Below, piece by piece: positions 28,749 to 37,463 of a stretch of 64,000 bases of DNA (positions are counted from its first letter, which is position 1; every line of letters starts with the position of its first letter). Origin of the DNA: Streptomyces mangrovisoli (GTDB lineage Bacteria; Actinomycetota; Actinomycetes; Streptomycetales; Streptomycetaceae); assembly GCF_000974985.2 (NCBI RefSeq), contig NZ_LAVA02000010.1, forward strand, positions 62,001 through 126,000, in the 5' to 3' direction. The translations under genes were made by a program, and so were the position numbers. The notes under the pieces are model-generated. The model ran no database searches and was not told where the DNA came from. It saw only the letters and a program-made list of their open reading frames with translations.

Positions 28749-30185
28749 TCACTTCGGGCTGTCGTCCTCGCCGATGTGATGCACGCGGACCATGTTCGTC
28801 GCACCCGAGACACCGGGCGGGGAACCGGCCGTGATGACGACGACGTCGCCCTTCTGGCAACGGCCGTATTTCAGCAGCAGTTCGTCGACCTGGTCCACCA
28901 TCGCGTCGGTGGAGTCGACCTGGGGACCGAGGAAGGTCTCCACCCCCCAGGTCAGGCTGAGCTGCGAACGGGTCGCCGGTTCCGGGGTGAACGCCAGCAC
29001 CGGGATCGGCGAGCGATAGCGGGACAGCCGCCGCACGGTGTCCCCGGACTCGGTGAAGGCGACCAGGAACCGGGCACCGAGGAAGTCGCCCATCTCGGCG
29101 GCCGCCCGCGCGACCGCGCCGCCCTGGGTCCGGGGCTTGTTGCTCTCCGTCAGCGGCGGCAGGCCCTTGGCCAGCATGTCCTCCTCGGCCGCCGCCACGA
29201 TCCTCGCCATCGTCCGTACGGTCTCGATGGCGTACTTGCCGACGCTGGTCTCGCCGGACAGCATCACCGCGTCCGCGCCGTCGAGCACGGCGTTGGCGAC
29301 GTCGGAGGCCTCGGCCCGGGTCGGCCGCGAGTTCTCGATCATCGAGTCGAGCATCTGGGTGGCGACGATGGCCGGCTTGGCGTTGCGCTTGGCGAGCTTG
29401 ACGGCCCGCTTCTGCACGATGGGCACCTGCTCCAGGGGCATCTCCACGCCCAGGTCGCCACGGGCCACCATGACGCCGTCGAACGCGGCGACGATGTCGT
29501 CGATCGCCTCCACCGCCTGCGGCTTCTCCACCTTGGCGATCACCGGGAGGCGGCGGCCCTCCTCGTCCATGATCCGGTGCACGGGCTCGATGTCCCGGCC
29601 GCTGCGCACGAAGGACAGCGCGATGACGTCGAAGCCGGCGCGCAGCGCCCAGCGCAGGTCGGCCTCGTCCTTCTCGGAGAGGGCGGGCACGGAGACCGCG
29701 ACGCCGGGCAGGTTCAGGCCCTTGTGGTCGGAGACGAAGCCGCCCTCCACGACCGTGGTGCGGACCCGGGGGCCGTCGACCGCGGTGACCTCCAGGCACA
29801 CCTTGCCGTCGTCGACGAGGACGCGCTCACCCGGAGTGACATCGCCCGCCAGGCCGGAGTACGTCGTTCCGCAGCCGTTGCGGTCGCCCTCCGCGCCCTC
29901 CTCGACGGTGATGGTGAAGGTGTCGCCCCGTTCAAGGAGTACGGGCCCTTCGGCGAAGTGGCCGAGCCGGATCTTCGGGCCTTGAAGGTCGGCAAGGGTG
30001 CCGACGCTGCGCCCGGTCTCGTCGGCGGCCTTGCGCACATGCCGGTAACGCTCTTCGTGCTCGGCGTAGCCGCCGTGGCTGAGGTTGAATCGGGCAACGT
30101 CCATTCCGGCCTCGACCAGGGCCTTGATCTGGTCGTATGCATCGGTGGCGGGGCCCAGAGTACAGACGATCTTTGCTCGGCGCAT
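28749..30185 (-). CDS. pyk: Pyruvate kinase
   Basis: This converts phosphoenolpyruvate and ADP to pyruvate and ATP, the last step of glycolysis. Its 478 residues are standard. RRAKIVCTLGPA starts the TIM barrel. RFNLSHG and LADLQGPKIRLG surround the nucleotide site. VIAKVEKPQAVEAIDDI carries the catalytic Lys, DGVMVARGDLGVEMP is the B-domain return with metal ligands, and IVATQMLDSMI plus DAVMLSGETSVG are the conserved barrel motifs. The C-terminal allosteric domain ends ATNMVRVHHIG. The ATG at 30185 has no convincing ribosome binding site. TAGGCT lies six bases upstream on the minus strand, so the mRNA may be leaderless. Streptomycetes usually have a second pyk elsewhere. Confidence 0.97.
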   Translation of the reverse strand: MRRAKIVCTLGPATDAYDQIKALVEAGMDVARFNLSHGGYAEHEERYRHVRKAADETGRSVGTLADLQGPKIRLGHFAEGPVLLERGDTFTITVEEGAEGDRNGCGTTYSGLAGDVTPGERVLVDDGKVCLEVTAVDGPRVRTTVVEGGFVSDHKGLNLPGVAVSVPALSEKDEADLRWALRAGFDVIALSFVRSGRDIEPVHRIMDEEGRRLPVIAKVEKPQAVEAIDDIVAAFDGVMVARGDLGVEMPLEQVPIVQKRAVKLAKRNAKPAIVATQMLDSMIENSRPTRAEASDVANAVLDGADAVMLSGETSVGKYAIETVRTMARIVAAAEEDMLAKGLPPLTESNKPRTQGGAVARAAAEMGDFLGARFLVAFTESGDTVRRLSRYRSPIPVLAFTPEPATRSQLSLTWGVETFLGPQVDSTDAMVDQVDELLLKYGRCQKGDVVVITAGSPPGVSGATNMVRVHHIGEDDSPK

Positions 30186-30241
30186 GATTCGAGCCTATGC
30201 CTTACCGGCGGGTAGAGAATTGGCCGCACATGACTACTCAA

Positions 30242-30275
30242 CAACCGTTGGGTGAAGCACTCTTGACAACTGTTG
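30242..30275. promoter_or_regulatory. Paired CAACYGTTG palindromes upstream of pyk
   Basis: Two 9-bp palindromes, caaccgttg (30242-30250) and caactgttg (30267-30275), lie 25 bp apart, about two and a half helical turns. They are 57-90 bp upstream of the pyk start. They look like a regulator site, but I cannot name the protein. The stretch is also clearly lower in GC than its surroundings. Confidence 0.35.
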
Positions 30276-30307
30276 AATTGTGCGGAGCCCCGCTCCGATG
30301 AGCATAT

Positions 30308-31048
30308 TCATCCGGACGGGTTTTCGTCCGGGAACGGAATTCCGAGCCGCGGCGGCACCATCGTGAAGCGCGCGTTCACCGCGGCGTGCACGCGCTGTCG
30401 CTGCGGTTCGAGATCGAGGGGCGGGGCGGCCTCCTCCGCGCCGCCGCCCAGGCTCATGGAGCGCATCCGGCCGCCGGACGGCGCCGGCCGGCCGCCGTAC
30501 TCCGCGCCGATGTCCGCGAGCTCGACGAGCGCGGCGAGCGAGGTGCCGAGCGCCTGCGCGTACTCCGTGGCCCGCTGGACGGCGTCCCGCACGGCCTGGC
30601 GGCGGGCCCGGCCGTGCACGGGCGAGTCGGGGCGCAGCGCCCACCACGGGCCCTCGACCGCGGTGAGCTCCGAGTCGGCGAGCCGGGTGGTGAGTTCGCC
30701 GAGGACGGTGAAGTCGGTGAGCTCGGCGGAGAGCTGCACGCTGCCCTGGTAGGTGCGGACCTTCTCGCCCCGGCCGCGCGCGCCGAGCACCGGGGTGAGG
30801 GAGAAGCGGCCGGTCTCCAGGCGCTCGACGGCGTCGCCGTAGGACTTGACGAGGTCGAGGACGGTCGCGTTGCGCCGGGTGAGGTCGTCCAGGGCGGCGC
30901 GGCGGTCCTTGCCGCGGGCGGCGACCGTGATGCCGATCCGGGCGATCTCCGGGTCGACCTCCAGGCGGGCCTCGCCGCGGACGGCGACGCGCGGGGCGTC
31001 CGGGGTGCCGTGCGGACCGTTGGGCGTCTGCGGTTCGTCCAGGCTCAT
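30308..31048 (-). CDS. SIMPL domain (DUF541) protein
   Basis: This is a 246-residue protein. The SIMPL domain fold is recognised by VAVRGEARLEVDPEIARIGITVAARGKD at its start (shown by VRGEARLEVDPEIA and IGITVAARG), by YQGSVQLSAELTDFTVLGEL and by the helical QAVRDAVQRATEYAQALG. The family name comes from a mammalian signalling protein; bacterial members are often exported and oligomeric, and their function is unsettled. This one has no signal peptide. It is the last gene of an operon: its ATG overlaps the stop of the N-monooxygenase by four bases. Coupling to a siderophore-type pair is unusual for this family. Confidence 0.88.
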   Translation of the reverse strand: MSLDEPQTPNGPHGTPDAPRVAVRGEARLEVDPEIARIGITVAARGKDRRAALDDLTRRNATVLDLVKSYGDAVERLETGRFSLTPVLGARGRGEKVRTYQGSVQLSAELTDFTVLGELTTRLADSELTAVEGPWWALRPDSPVHGRARRQAVRDAVQRATEYAQALGTSLAALVELADIGAEYGGRPAPSGGRMRSMSLGGGAEEAAPPLDLEPQRQRVHAAVNARFTMVPPRLGIPFPDENPSG

Positions 31049-32478
31049 GTGCCCACTCTGTCATGGACCACGGCCGCGGACCGGGCGGCCGTCGCCTGCC
31101 GGGCCTGCGGGATGCGCGGCTCCGGGTCGAGTCCGAAGGTGGTGAAGGCGGTGCGCGACGGCAGCGGGTAGATCCCCTTGCCGGTCAGGGTGTTGAGGAT
31201 GGTGGCGCTGCGGACGGCGGCGAGGCCGAGGTCGGGGGCGCCGACGCCGTGGCTGTGCCGTTCGGCGTTCTGGACGAAGACGGAGCCGGTGACGGACGGG
31301 TCGAGGACGAGTCTGAACTGCTCGTCGATGCGCGGCCGTTCGGAGGCGTCGCGGCGCAGATAGGGGTCGAGTCCGGCGAGGATGCGGTCGAGCGGGCGCT
31401 CGCGGTAACCGGTGGCGAGGACGACGGCGTCGGTCGTCAGCCGCGAGCGGCTGCCCTGCTGGAGGTGTTCCAGGTGCAGTTCGAGCTTGGTGGTGGACAG
31501 GCGGCCCGCCGTGCGGACGCGGACGCCCGGGGTGAGGACGGCGTCCGGCCAGCCGCCGTGCACGGTGCGCCGGTACAGCTCGTCGTGGATGGCGGCGGCG
31601 GTGTCCGCGGCGATGCCCTTGTGCAGCTGCCACTGGTCGGCGAGGAGCCGGTCGCGCACGGGTTCGGCGAGCGCGTGGAAGTAGCGCGTGTAGTCGGGGG
31701 TGAAGTGCTCCAGGCCGAGCTTGGAGTACTCCATGGGCGCGAACGCCTCGGTGCGGCCGATCCAGTGCAGGCGCTCGTGGCCCGGAGGGCGGTGGCGCAG
31801 CAGGTCGAGGAAGACCTCGGCGCCGGACTGTCCGGAGCCGACGACGGTGACGTGTCCGGCGGCGAGGAAGGCGTCGCGGTGCGCGAGGTAGTCGGCGGCG
31901 TGCACGACGCGGACGCCGGGGGCGTCGACGAGCGGCCGCAGCGGGTCCGGCACGTGGGGGGCGGTGCCGAGGCCGAGCACGACGTTCCTGGTGTACGTCC
32001 GGCCGGGGGTGCCGGGCCGGCCGTCGGCGGCGGGGCGGGTGAAGTCGACCTCGAACAGGTCGCGTTCGGGGTTCCAGCGGACGGCGTCGACCTGGTGGGA
32101 GAAGTGCAGTCCGGGGAGGTTCTCGCAGACCCAGCGGCAGTAGGCGTCGTACTCGGTGCGCTGGATGTGGAAGCGCTCGGCGAAGTAGAAGGGGAAGAGG
32201 CGGTCGCGGGCCCTGAGATGGCTGAGGAAGGACCAGGGGCTCGACGGGTCGGCGAGCGTCACCAGGTCGGCGAGGAAGGGCACTTGGACGGTGGCGCCGT
32301 CGAGCAGCAGGCCGGGGTGCCAGGAGAAGGCGGGGCGCTGCTCGTAGAAGACGGCGTCGAGTTCGGCGAGCGGCTGGGCGAGCGCGGCGAGCGAGAGGTT
32401 GCACGGGCCGATGCCGATGCCGACCAGGTCGCGGGGGGTCGCGGGCTCGGGGCGCGGGGAGTGGGGTGCGGTGCTCAT
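31045..32478 (-). CDS. L-lysine/L-ornithine (diamine) N-hydroxylase
   Basis: This is an FAD- and NADPH-dependent N-hydroxylating monooxygenase of the IucD/SidA/PvdA class, 477 residues. The FAD motif GIGIGPCNLSLAAL lies at about residue 20. PAFSWHPGLLLDGATVQVPF and FLADLVTLADPSSPWSFL are family hallmarks, the NADPH motif is VTVVGSGQSGAEVFLDLL, and VVLATGYRERPLD carries the ATGY motif. Such enzymes hydroxylate the side-chain amine of lysine, ornithine, cadaverine or putrescine for hydroxamate siderophores. Its ATG overlaps the decarboxylase stop by four bases. With a decarboxylase directly upstream, the likely substrate is a diamine, as in desferrioxamine synthesis, but no acyltransferase or NIS synthetase is nearby. 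Confidence 0.92.
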   Translation of the reverse strand: MSTAPHSPRPEPATPRDLVGIGIGPCNLSLAALAQPLAELDAVFYEQRPAFSWHPGLLLDGATVQVPFLADLVTLADPSSPWSFLSHLRARDRLFPFYFAERFHIQRTEYDAYCRWVCENLPGLHFSHQVDAVRWNPERDLFEVDFTRPAADGRPGTPGRTYTRNVVLGLGTAPHVPDPLRPLVDAPGVRVVHAADYLAHRDAFLAAGHVTVVGSGQSGAEVFLDLLRHRPPGHERLHWIGRTEAFAPMEYSKLGLEHFTPDYTRYFHALAEPVRDRLLADQWQLHKGIAADTAAAIHDELYRRTVHGGWPDAVLTPGVRVRTAGRLSTTKLELHLEHLQQGSRSRLTTDAVVLATGYRERPLDRILAGLDPYLRRDASERPRIDEQFRLVLDPSVTGSVFVQNAERHSHGVGAPDLGLAAVRSATILNTLTGKGIYPLPSRTAFTTFGLDPEPRIPQARQATAARSAAVVHDRVGT

Positions 32479-33857
32479 GCGCGGGGGTGTCCTTCCACGG
32501 CGTCTGCGGCGAGTTCGAGGAGTGCGGCCGACTCCTCGGGCCGGATGTGGGGGTTGAGAAGGGTGGCCTTGAGCCAGAGGCGGCCGTCGAGCCGGGCCCG
32601 GCCGAGGACGGCGCGGCCGCCGGTCAGCAGCGTGCGGCGGACGGCGGCGACGGTGTCGTCGTCGGCGTCCGCGGGCCGGAACAGCACGGTGCTGATCGTG
32701 GGCTGGTCGTAGAGGTCGAAGCGCGGGTCGTTCTCGACGCGGCGGGCGAACTCCCGTGCGTGGGCGCAGACCTGGTCGACGAGCGCGCCGAGTCCCCGAC
32801 GGCCGAGGGTCTTCAGGGTGACGGCGGTCTTGAGGACGTCGGGGCGGCGGCTGGTGCGCAGGGAGCGGCCGAGGAGGTCGGGCAGGCCCGCCTCGGTGTC
32901 GTCGTCGGCGTTGAGGTAGTCGGCGCGCTGGTGCAGTACGGCGAGGTCGCGGCCGTCGCGCACGGCGAGGAGGCCCGCGGCGACCGGCTGCCAACCGAGC
33001 TTGTGCAGGTCGAGGGTGACGGAGTGGGCGGCCTCGATGCCGGTGAGCAGGGCGCGGTGGCGGTCGCTGAACACGAGGGGGCCGCCGTAGGCCGCGTCGA
33101 CGTGCAGCCGGGCGCCGTGCGCGGCGCACAGGCGGACGATCTCGGGCAGCGGGTCGACGAGGCCCGCGTCGGTGGTGCCGGCGGTGGCGGCGACCAGCAG
33201 CGGGCCGGTGAGGTCGGTGAGGGCGTCGTCGAGGGCGGCCGGGTCGAGGGTGCCGGCGGGCGCCGGGACGACGACGGGGTCGGGCAGGCCGAGCAGCCAG
33301 GCGGCGCGGGGCAGCGAGTGGTGCGCGTTGGCCCCGCAGACCAGCCGCACGCTGCCGCCGTGGGCCTCGCGGGCCAGCAGCAGGGCGAGCTGGTTGGACT
33401 CGGTGCCGCCGGTGGTGACGACGGCGTCGGCGCCCGCGGCGGGCCGGTGGATCTCGGCGGCGAGCGCGCGGGTGACCAGCGCCTCCAGCTCGGACGCCGC
33501 GGGGGCCTGGTCCCAGGAGTCGAGGGACGGGTTGAGGACGCTCGCGGCGAGGTCGGCGGCGGTGGCGACGGCGAGCGGCGGGCAGTGCAGATGGGCGGCG
33601 CAGAGCGGGTCGGCGGGGTCGGCGGCGCCCTCGGCGAGGGCGCGCACGAGCGTGCGCAGGGCGTCCGGGTCGCCCTTGTCGGGCAGTACGTCGCCCACGG
33701 CCGCCCGCACCCGCCCGGCGACCGCCTCCGGTCCGCCGGCGGGCAGCGGCCCGCCCCGCGCGCGTGCGCCGTCGTCCAGCGCCCCGAGAACGGTCTCCAG
33801 CAGCGGCCGCAGGGCCCCGGGGCCGTCCGCACCCGAGGCGAGAGCCGGCACGCCCAT
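32475..33857 (-). CDS. PLP-dependent (group II) amino-acid decarboxylase
   Basis: This is a 460-residue decarboxylase of the DOPA/glutamate/diaminobutyrate fold (group II). VVTTGGTESNQLALLLAR binds the PLP phosphate. Asp254 in LHVDAAYGGP holds the pyridine nitrogen. Lys286 in LDLHKLGWQP is the Schiff-base lysine. Relatives decarboxylate lysine (DesA), 2,4-diaminobutyrate or ornithine; the adjacent N-hydroxylase favours a diamine product (inference). The ATG at 33857 has GGAGG five bases upstream. It is the first gene of a three-gene coupled operon with the hydroxylase and SIMPL protein. An upstream GAACA-n8-TGTTC palindrome could be an operator. Confidence 0.9.
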   Translation of the reverse strand: MGVPALASGADGPGALRPLLETVLGALDDGARARGGPLPAGGPEAVAGRVRAAVGDVLPDKGDPDALRTLVRALAEGAADPADPLCAAHLHCPPLAVATAADLAASVLNPSLDSWDQAPAASELEALVTRALAAEIHRPAAGADAVVTTGGTESNQLALLLAREAHGGSVRLVCGANAHHSLPRAAWLLGLPDPVVVPAPAGTLDPAALDDALTDLTGPLLVAATAGTTDAGLVDPLPEIVRLCAAHGARLHVDAAYGGPLVFSDRHRALLTGIEAAHSVTLDLHKLGWQPVAAGLLAVRDGRDLAVLHQRADYLNADDDTEAGLPDLLGRSLRTSRRPDVLKTAVTLKTLGRRGLGALVDQVCAHAREFARRVENDPRFDLYDQPTISTVLFRPADADDDTVAAVRRTLLTGGRAVLGRARLDGRLWLKATLLNPHIRPEESAALLELAADAVEGHPRA

Positions 33858-34072
33858 GCACACCTCCGAGTCCGGAACCGGCCACCACGGCGTCCCAGAA
33901 CAAGGACACCTGTTCCCCCGAAGAACCCAACGACCGAGACCCGTACGGAGGTACTCCCGTTCGGGGTAATCGGGAAATCGTGCCGGGTGGCGGGGGCCGG
34001 TGTGGCTGGCCCGGGGTGCCGGGTGCGGGGGGCCGGGTGGTGCGTGCCGGAGGGCCCTTCGCCCGTACGGCG
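33858..34072. other. Upstream region of the decarboxylase operon
   Basis: There is no gene. It contains the palindrome gaaca-n8-tgttc (about 33898-33915), 41 bp before the decarboxylase start. I looked for a DmdR/IdeR-type iron box (ttaggttaggctcacctaa-like) and did not find one. Confidence 0.4.
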
Positions 34073-34104
34073 ACGGCGCCACCCCGGGTGCGGGATGGCG
34101 CCGT
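34073..34104 (-). terminator. Terminator after aminopeptidase N gene
   Basis: The perfect 9-bp stem acggcgcca / tggcgccgt with a 14-base loop lies 59 bp beyond the aminopeptidase stop. It separates that gene from the decarboxylase operon on the same strand. Confidence 0.65.
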
Positions 34105-34163
34105 GGAGAGCCGGTGACGTCCTGGTGCGCTGTACGTCCAGGTGCCCTTCTACGTCCTGGTGG

Positions 34164-36647
34164 CTAGGCCTCGCGGACGCGCAACGCGCGGGCGAGGTCG
34201 TCGAGCTGGTCGACGAGCTTGCGGCGCAGGGCCGGGATGGGGTCGGCGTCCTGGAGGGTCCGTTCGCCGAGGCGGAGGGTCTCGGGGGCGACCGCGTGGG
34301 CGGGGAAGGCGTACCGGCCGGCGGCGTCCGCGATGGCGGGGCCGCGGCGGGCGGCCACGGCGACCGCGTCGTCGTAGTAGCGGGCGACGTACTCCCGCAC
34401 CAGCTCCGCCTGTTCGGGCTGCCAGAAGCCCTGCGCGGTCGCGGTGAACAGATAGTTGGAGAGGTCGTCGGAGGCGAACATGGAGTCCCAGGCGCGCCGC
34501 TTGGTCTCCGGGTCGGGCAGGGCGGCGCGGCAACGGGCGGCGCCCTCCTGGCCGGTCGCGCTCGGGTCCTGGGCCAGCTCGGCGGCGATCGCGGCCTCGT
34601 CGGTGGCGCCGAGCACGGCGAGCCGGCCGAGGATGCGCCAGCGCAGTTCGGGGTCGAGCTCCGGGCCGCCCGGCACGGTGCCGTCGGTGAGCCACGCGGC
34701 GATGGTGTCGGGGTGCGCGGCGACGTCGATGAAGTGGCGTACGGCGATCAGCCGCAGGCCGGGGTTGTCGCCGTCCTCGGTGCGCCGGATCAGGTCGCGG
34801 CAGAGCGAGGTCAGGGTGGCGAGCGCGGCCGGCCGGTCCTCGGCGCCCAGGTAGCGGCCGGCGACATGGGTGGCGGCGAAGGCGAGCACGCCCTGGACGA
34901 GGGCGAGGTCGGTCTCGTACGGCAGGTGGGCGCGGGCGGCGTCCAGGTAGGCGGCGGGCGGCAGTTCGCCGTCGCGGACGGCGTCCCGCAGCGCGTTCCA
35001 CACGACCGCGCGGGTGAGGGCGTCGGGCAGACCGGACAGCGAGGTGCGGACGGTGTCGAAGGACTGCTCGTCGAAGCGGACCTTGGCGTAGGTCAGGTCG
35101 CCGTCGTTGAGCAGCAGCAGCGCGGGGCGCTTGCCGATCGGCAGCGGGGCGGACTGCGGCACGTCGACGTCGAGCCGCTCGCGCAGCACCAGGCGGCGCC
35201 CGCCCGGGCCGTCCAGGTCGTACAGGCCGACGGCGATGCGGTGCGGGCGGCTGCCCGCGCGCTCCACGGTCAGCGTGTGGCCGCCCTCGGGGCCGGCGGC
35301 GATGCGCGGGGTGAGGGTGTCGACGCCGGTGGTGCGCAGCCAGGTGTCGGCCCAGGCGTGCACGTCGCGCTCGGTGGCCCCGGCGAGGGAGTCGATGAAG
35401 TCGGCGAGCGTGGCGTTGCCGAAGCGGTGCCGGGCGAAGTGCGTGTTGATGCCGGCCAGGAAGTCCTTCTCGCCGAGCCAGGCGACGAGCTGGCGCAGCG
35501 CGGAGGCGCCCTTGGCGTAGGAGATCCCGTCGAAGTTGAGCAGCGCGGAGGCGGTGTCGTCGACGGCCTCGGGGGCGACGGGGTGGGTGGAGGGGCGCTG
35601 GTCGGCGTCGTACCCCCACGACTTGCGGGCCACCCCGAAGTCGACCCAGGTGTCGGTGAAGCGGGTCGCCTCGATGAGGGTCTGGTAGCCCATGTACTCG
35701 GCGAACGACTCGTTCAGCCAGATGTCGTCCCACCACTTGAGGGTGACGAGGTCGCCGAACCACATGTGGGCCATCTCGTGCGCGACGACCATGGCGCGGA
35801 CCTGGCGCTCGGTGTCGGTGACCGCGGAGCGGTAGACGAACTCGTCGCGGAAGGTGACCAGGCCCGGGTTCTCCATGGCGCCGGCGTTGAACTCGGGGAC
35901 GAACGCCTGGTCGTAGGAGTCGAAGGGGTACGGCTCCTCGAACTTCTCGTGGTAGCGGTCGAAGCACGCGCGCGTGATGTCGAAGAGTTCGTCGGCGTCG
36001 GCGTCGAGGTAGGGGGCGAGGGAGCGGCGGCAGTGCAGGCCGAAGGGCAGGCCGCGGTGCTCGGTGCGCACGGAGTGCCAGGGGCCGGCGGCGACGGCGA
36101 CCAGGTAGGTGGAGATCAGCGGCGTGGCCGCGGCCTGCCAGCGGCCCTCGCCCAGGTCCTCGGTGATGCCGTTGGACAGCACGGACCAGCCGTCGGGGGC
36201 GGTGACGGTCAGCTCGAAGACGGACTTGAGGTCGGGCTGGTCGAAGGCGGCGAAGACGCGCTGGACGTCCTCCATGAACAGCTGGGTGTAGACGTACGCC
36301 TCGCCGTCGGTGGGGTCGGTGAAGCGGTGCATGCCCTCACCGGTGCGCGAGTAGCGCATGGCGGCGTCCACGTGCAGCTCGTGCTCGCCCGCGGTGAGGT
36401 TCGTCAGCGGCAGCCGGTTGCCGTCCAGCGTCGTGATGTCGAGCGGCTGTCCGTCGAGGGTGGCGGAGCGCAGTTCGGCGGGGCGCAGCTCCACGAACGT
36501 GTCCGCGTCCGTACGCGCGCTGAACCGGATCACGGTGCGCGAGTCGAAGGTCTCGTCGCCGGTGGTCAGATCGAGGGCGATCGTGTACCGGTGGACGTCG
36601 AGGAGCTGTGCACGGGTCTGCGCTTCGTTGCGCGTCAGTACGGACAT
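34164..36647 (-). CDS. pepN: Aminopeptidase N (M1 zinc metallopeptidase)
   Basis: This removes N-terminal residues from peptides in the cytoplasm. It has 827 residues. The exopeptidase motif GAMENPG and the zinc site HEMAHMWFGDLV...NESFAEYMG (HExxH-18-E) are intact, and the later catalytic Tyr region FDGISYAKGASALRQL is present. The C-terminal ERAP1-like helical domain (from about residue 520) completes the actinobacterial PepN plan. ATG 36647 (MSVLTRNEAQ) is used; ATG 36656 nine bases upstream is also possible, and AGG lies nearer to it. Streptomycetes often encode more than one M1 enzyme. It lies downstream of the receiver-protein gene, same strand, with an 82-bp gap. Confidence 0.95.
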   Translation of the reverse strand: MSVLTRNEAQTRAQLLDVHRYTIALDLTTGDETFDSRTVIRFSARTDADTFVELRPAELRSATLDGQPLDITTLDGNRLPLTNLTAGEHELHVDAAMRYSRTGEGMHRFTDPTDGEAYVYTQLFMEDVQRVFAAFDQPDLKSVFELTVTAPDGWSVLSNGITEDLGEGRWQAAATPLISTYLVAVAAGPWHSVRTEHRGLPFGLHCRRSLAPYLDADADELFDITRACFDRYHEKFEEPYPFDSYDQAFVPEFNAGAMENPGLVTFRDEFVYRSAVTDTERQVRAMVVAHEMAHMWFGDLVTLKWWDDIWLNESFAEYMGYQTLIEATRFTDTWVDFGVARKSWGYDADQRPSTHPVAPEAVDDTASALLNFDGISYAKGASALRQLVAWLGEKDFLAGINTHFARHRFGNATLADFIDSLAGATERDVHAWADTWLRTTGVDTLTPRIAAGPEGGHTLTVERAGSRPHRIAVGLYDLDGPGGRRLVLRERLDVDVPQSAPLPIGKRPALLLLNDGDLTYAKVRFDEQSFDTVRTSLSGLPDALTRAVVWNALRDAVRDGELPPAAYLDAARAHLPYETDLALVQGVLAFAATHVAGRYLGAEDRPAALATLTSLCRDLIRRTEDGDNPGLRLIAVRHFIDVAAHPDTIAAWLTDGTVPGGPELDPELRWRILGRLAVLGATDEAAIAAELAQDPSATGQEGAARCRAALPDPETKRRAWDSMFASDDLSNYLFTATAQGFWQPEQAELVREYVARYYDDAVAVAARRGPAIADAAGRYAFPAHAVAPETLRLGERTLQDADPIPALRRKLVDQLDDLARALRVREA

Positions 36648-36729
36648 GAACGACATGCTGCCTGATGACACCGACAACGCACAGAGGAGGTCCGTTACGC
36701 GCCTTATGTCCGCGCCCCGCGTCCGCGCC

Positions 36730-37323
36730 TCACGTCCGCTCGCGCGCCGGCGCCGCCCGGGTGACCTGCCGCGGAGGCGGAACCCCGGCGTCCGGCGGGG
36801 TGAGCGCCGGGTGCCGGTGGGGCTGCACGCGCGCGGGACCGTCCTCGACCAGCTCACGGATCGCGTCGCCGCAGCCGTCCGCGCCGCCCTTCGCGACCAG
36901 CTCGCGGAGCGCGCGGAGCTCCGCCTCCAGGGCGAGCCGGTGCTGATGGGCGTCGTAGAGGTAGCGGATCTTGGTGCGCAGGGCCCAGGGGTCGACCGGC
37001 TTGGGCAGCAGGTCGGCGACGCCGAGCGCGAACGCGGCGGAGATGAGGTCGTGGTCGGCGCCGAAACCGGTGAGCAGGACGACCGGTATGTGCTGCGTCT
37101 GCTCCAGCCGGCGCAGATAGCGCACCACGTCCAGCCCGTCGGCCCCCGGCAGCCGCACGTCCAGCAGCAGGAGGCCGACCCGGCCGCGCAGCACCTGCTT
37201 GAGGGCCTCGTCGCCGCTGGTGGCACGGCCGAGCCGGTAGCCGAGCGGGGACAGGGCGCTCTCCAGGGCGTAGAGCGTGTCCTGGTGGTCGTCGACGATG
37301 AGGATCTGGTCGTCCGCTGGCAT
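36730..37323 (-). CDS. Stand-alone receiver-domain response regulator
   Basis: This is a 197-residue protein. Residues 4-120 form one receiver domain: ILIVDDHQDTLYALE supplies the acidic pair, LLLLDVRLPGADG the phospho-acceptor Asp, VVLLTGFGADHD the switch Thr, and LPKPVDPWAL the conserved Lys. No DNA-binding, ANTAR or enzymatic output domain follows. Instead there is a helix rich in Leu/Glu/Arg (about 125-150, coiled-coil-like) and a Pro/Arg-rich disordered end. It may be a phosphate shuttle or act by protein contact. No kinase gene is adjacent. ATG 37323 follows GGGAGGG. It lies between chorismate mutase and pepN on the same strand. Confidence 0.88.
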   Translation of the reverse strand: MPADDQILIVDDHQDTLYALESALSPLGYRLGRATSGDEALKQVLRGRVGLLLLDVRLPGADGLDVVRYLRRLEQTQHIPVVLLTGFGADHDLISAAFALGVADLLPKPVDPWALRTKIRYLYDAHQHRLALEAELRALRELVAKGGADGCGDAIRELVEDGPARVQPHRHPALTPPDAGVPPPRQVTRAAPARERT

Positions 37324-37463
37324 GGCCTGACGTCCCTCCCGCGGTGGGACCACCAGCTTACGTCCGGACCCTGACAGTCAGTGCTCACCGGCTGACGATG
37401 AGTGCACGGTTCAGGACATCCGGCGCCGGGCCCGCCGTCCGGCCCGCCGCGCGTCGGGCGAGG

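Noticed and set aside
33858..34072. Iron box (DmdR/IdeR type) before the decarboxylase/N-hydroxylase operon
   Set aside because: It would be expected for a siderophore operon, but no 19-bp ttaggttaggct-like palindrome is present; only a gaaca-n8-tgttc palindrome is seen.
32466..36665. A 1399-codon plus-strand frame opposite the decarboxylase and pepN
   Set aside because: It crosses three functional units on the other strand, and its product has shadow-frame composition only.
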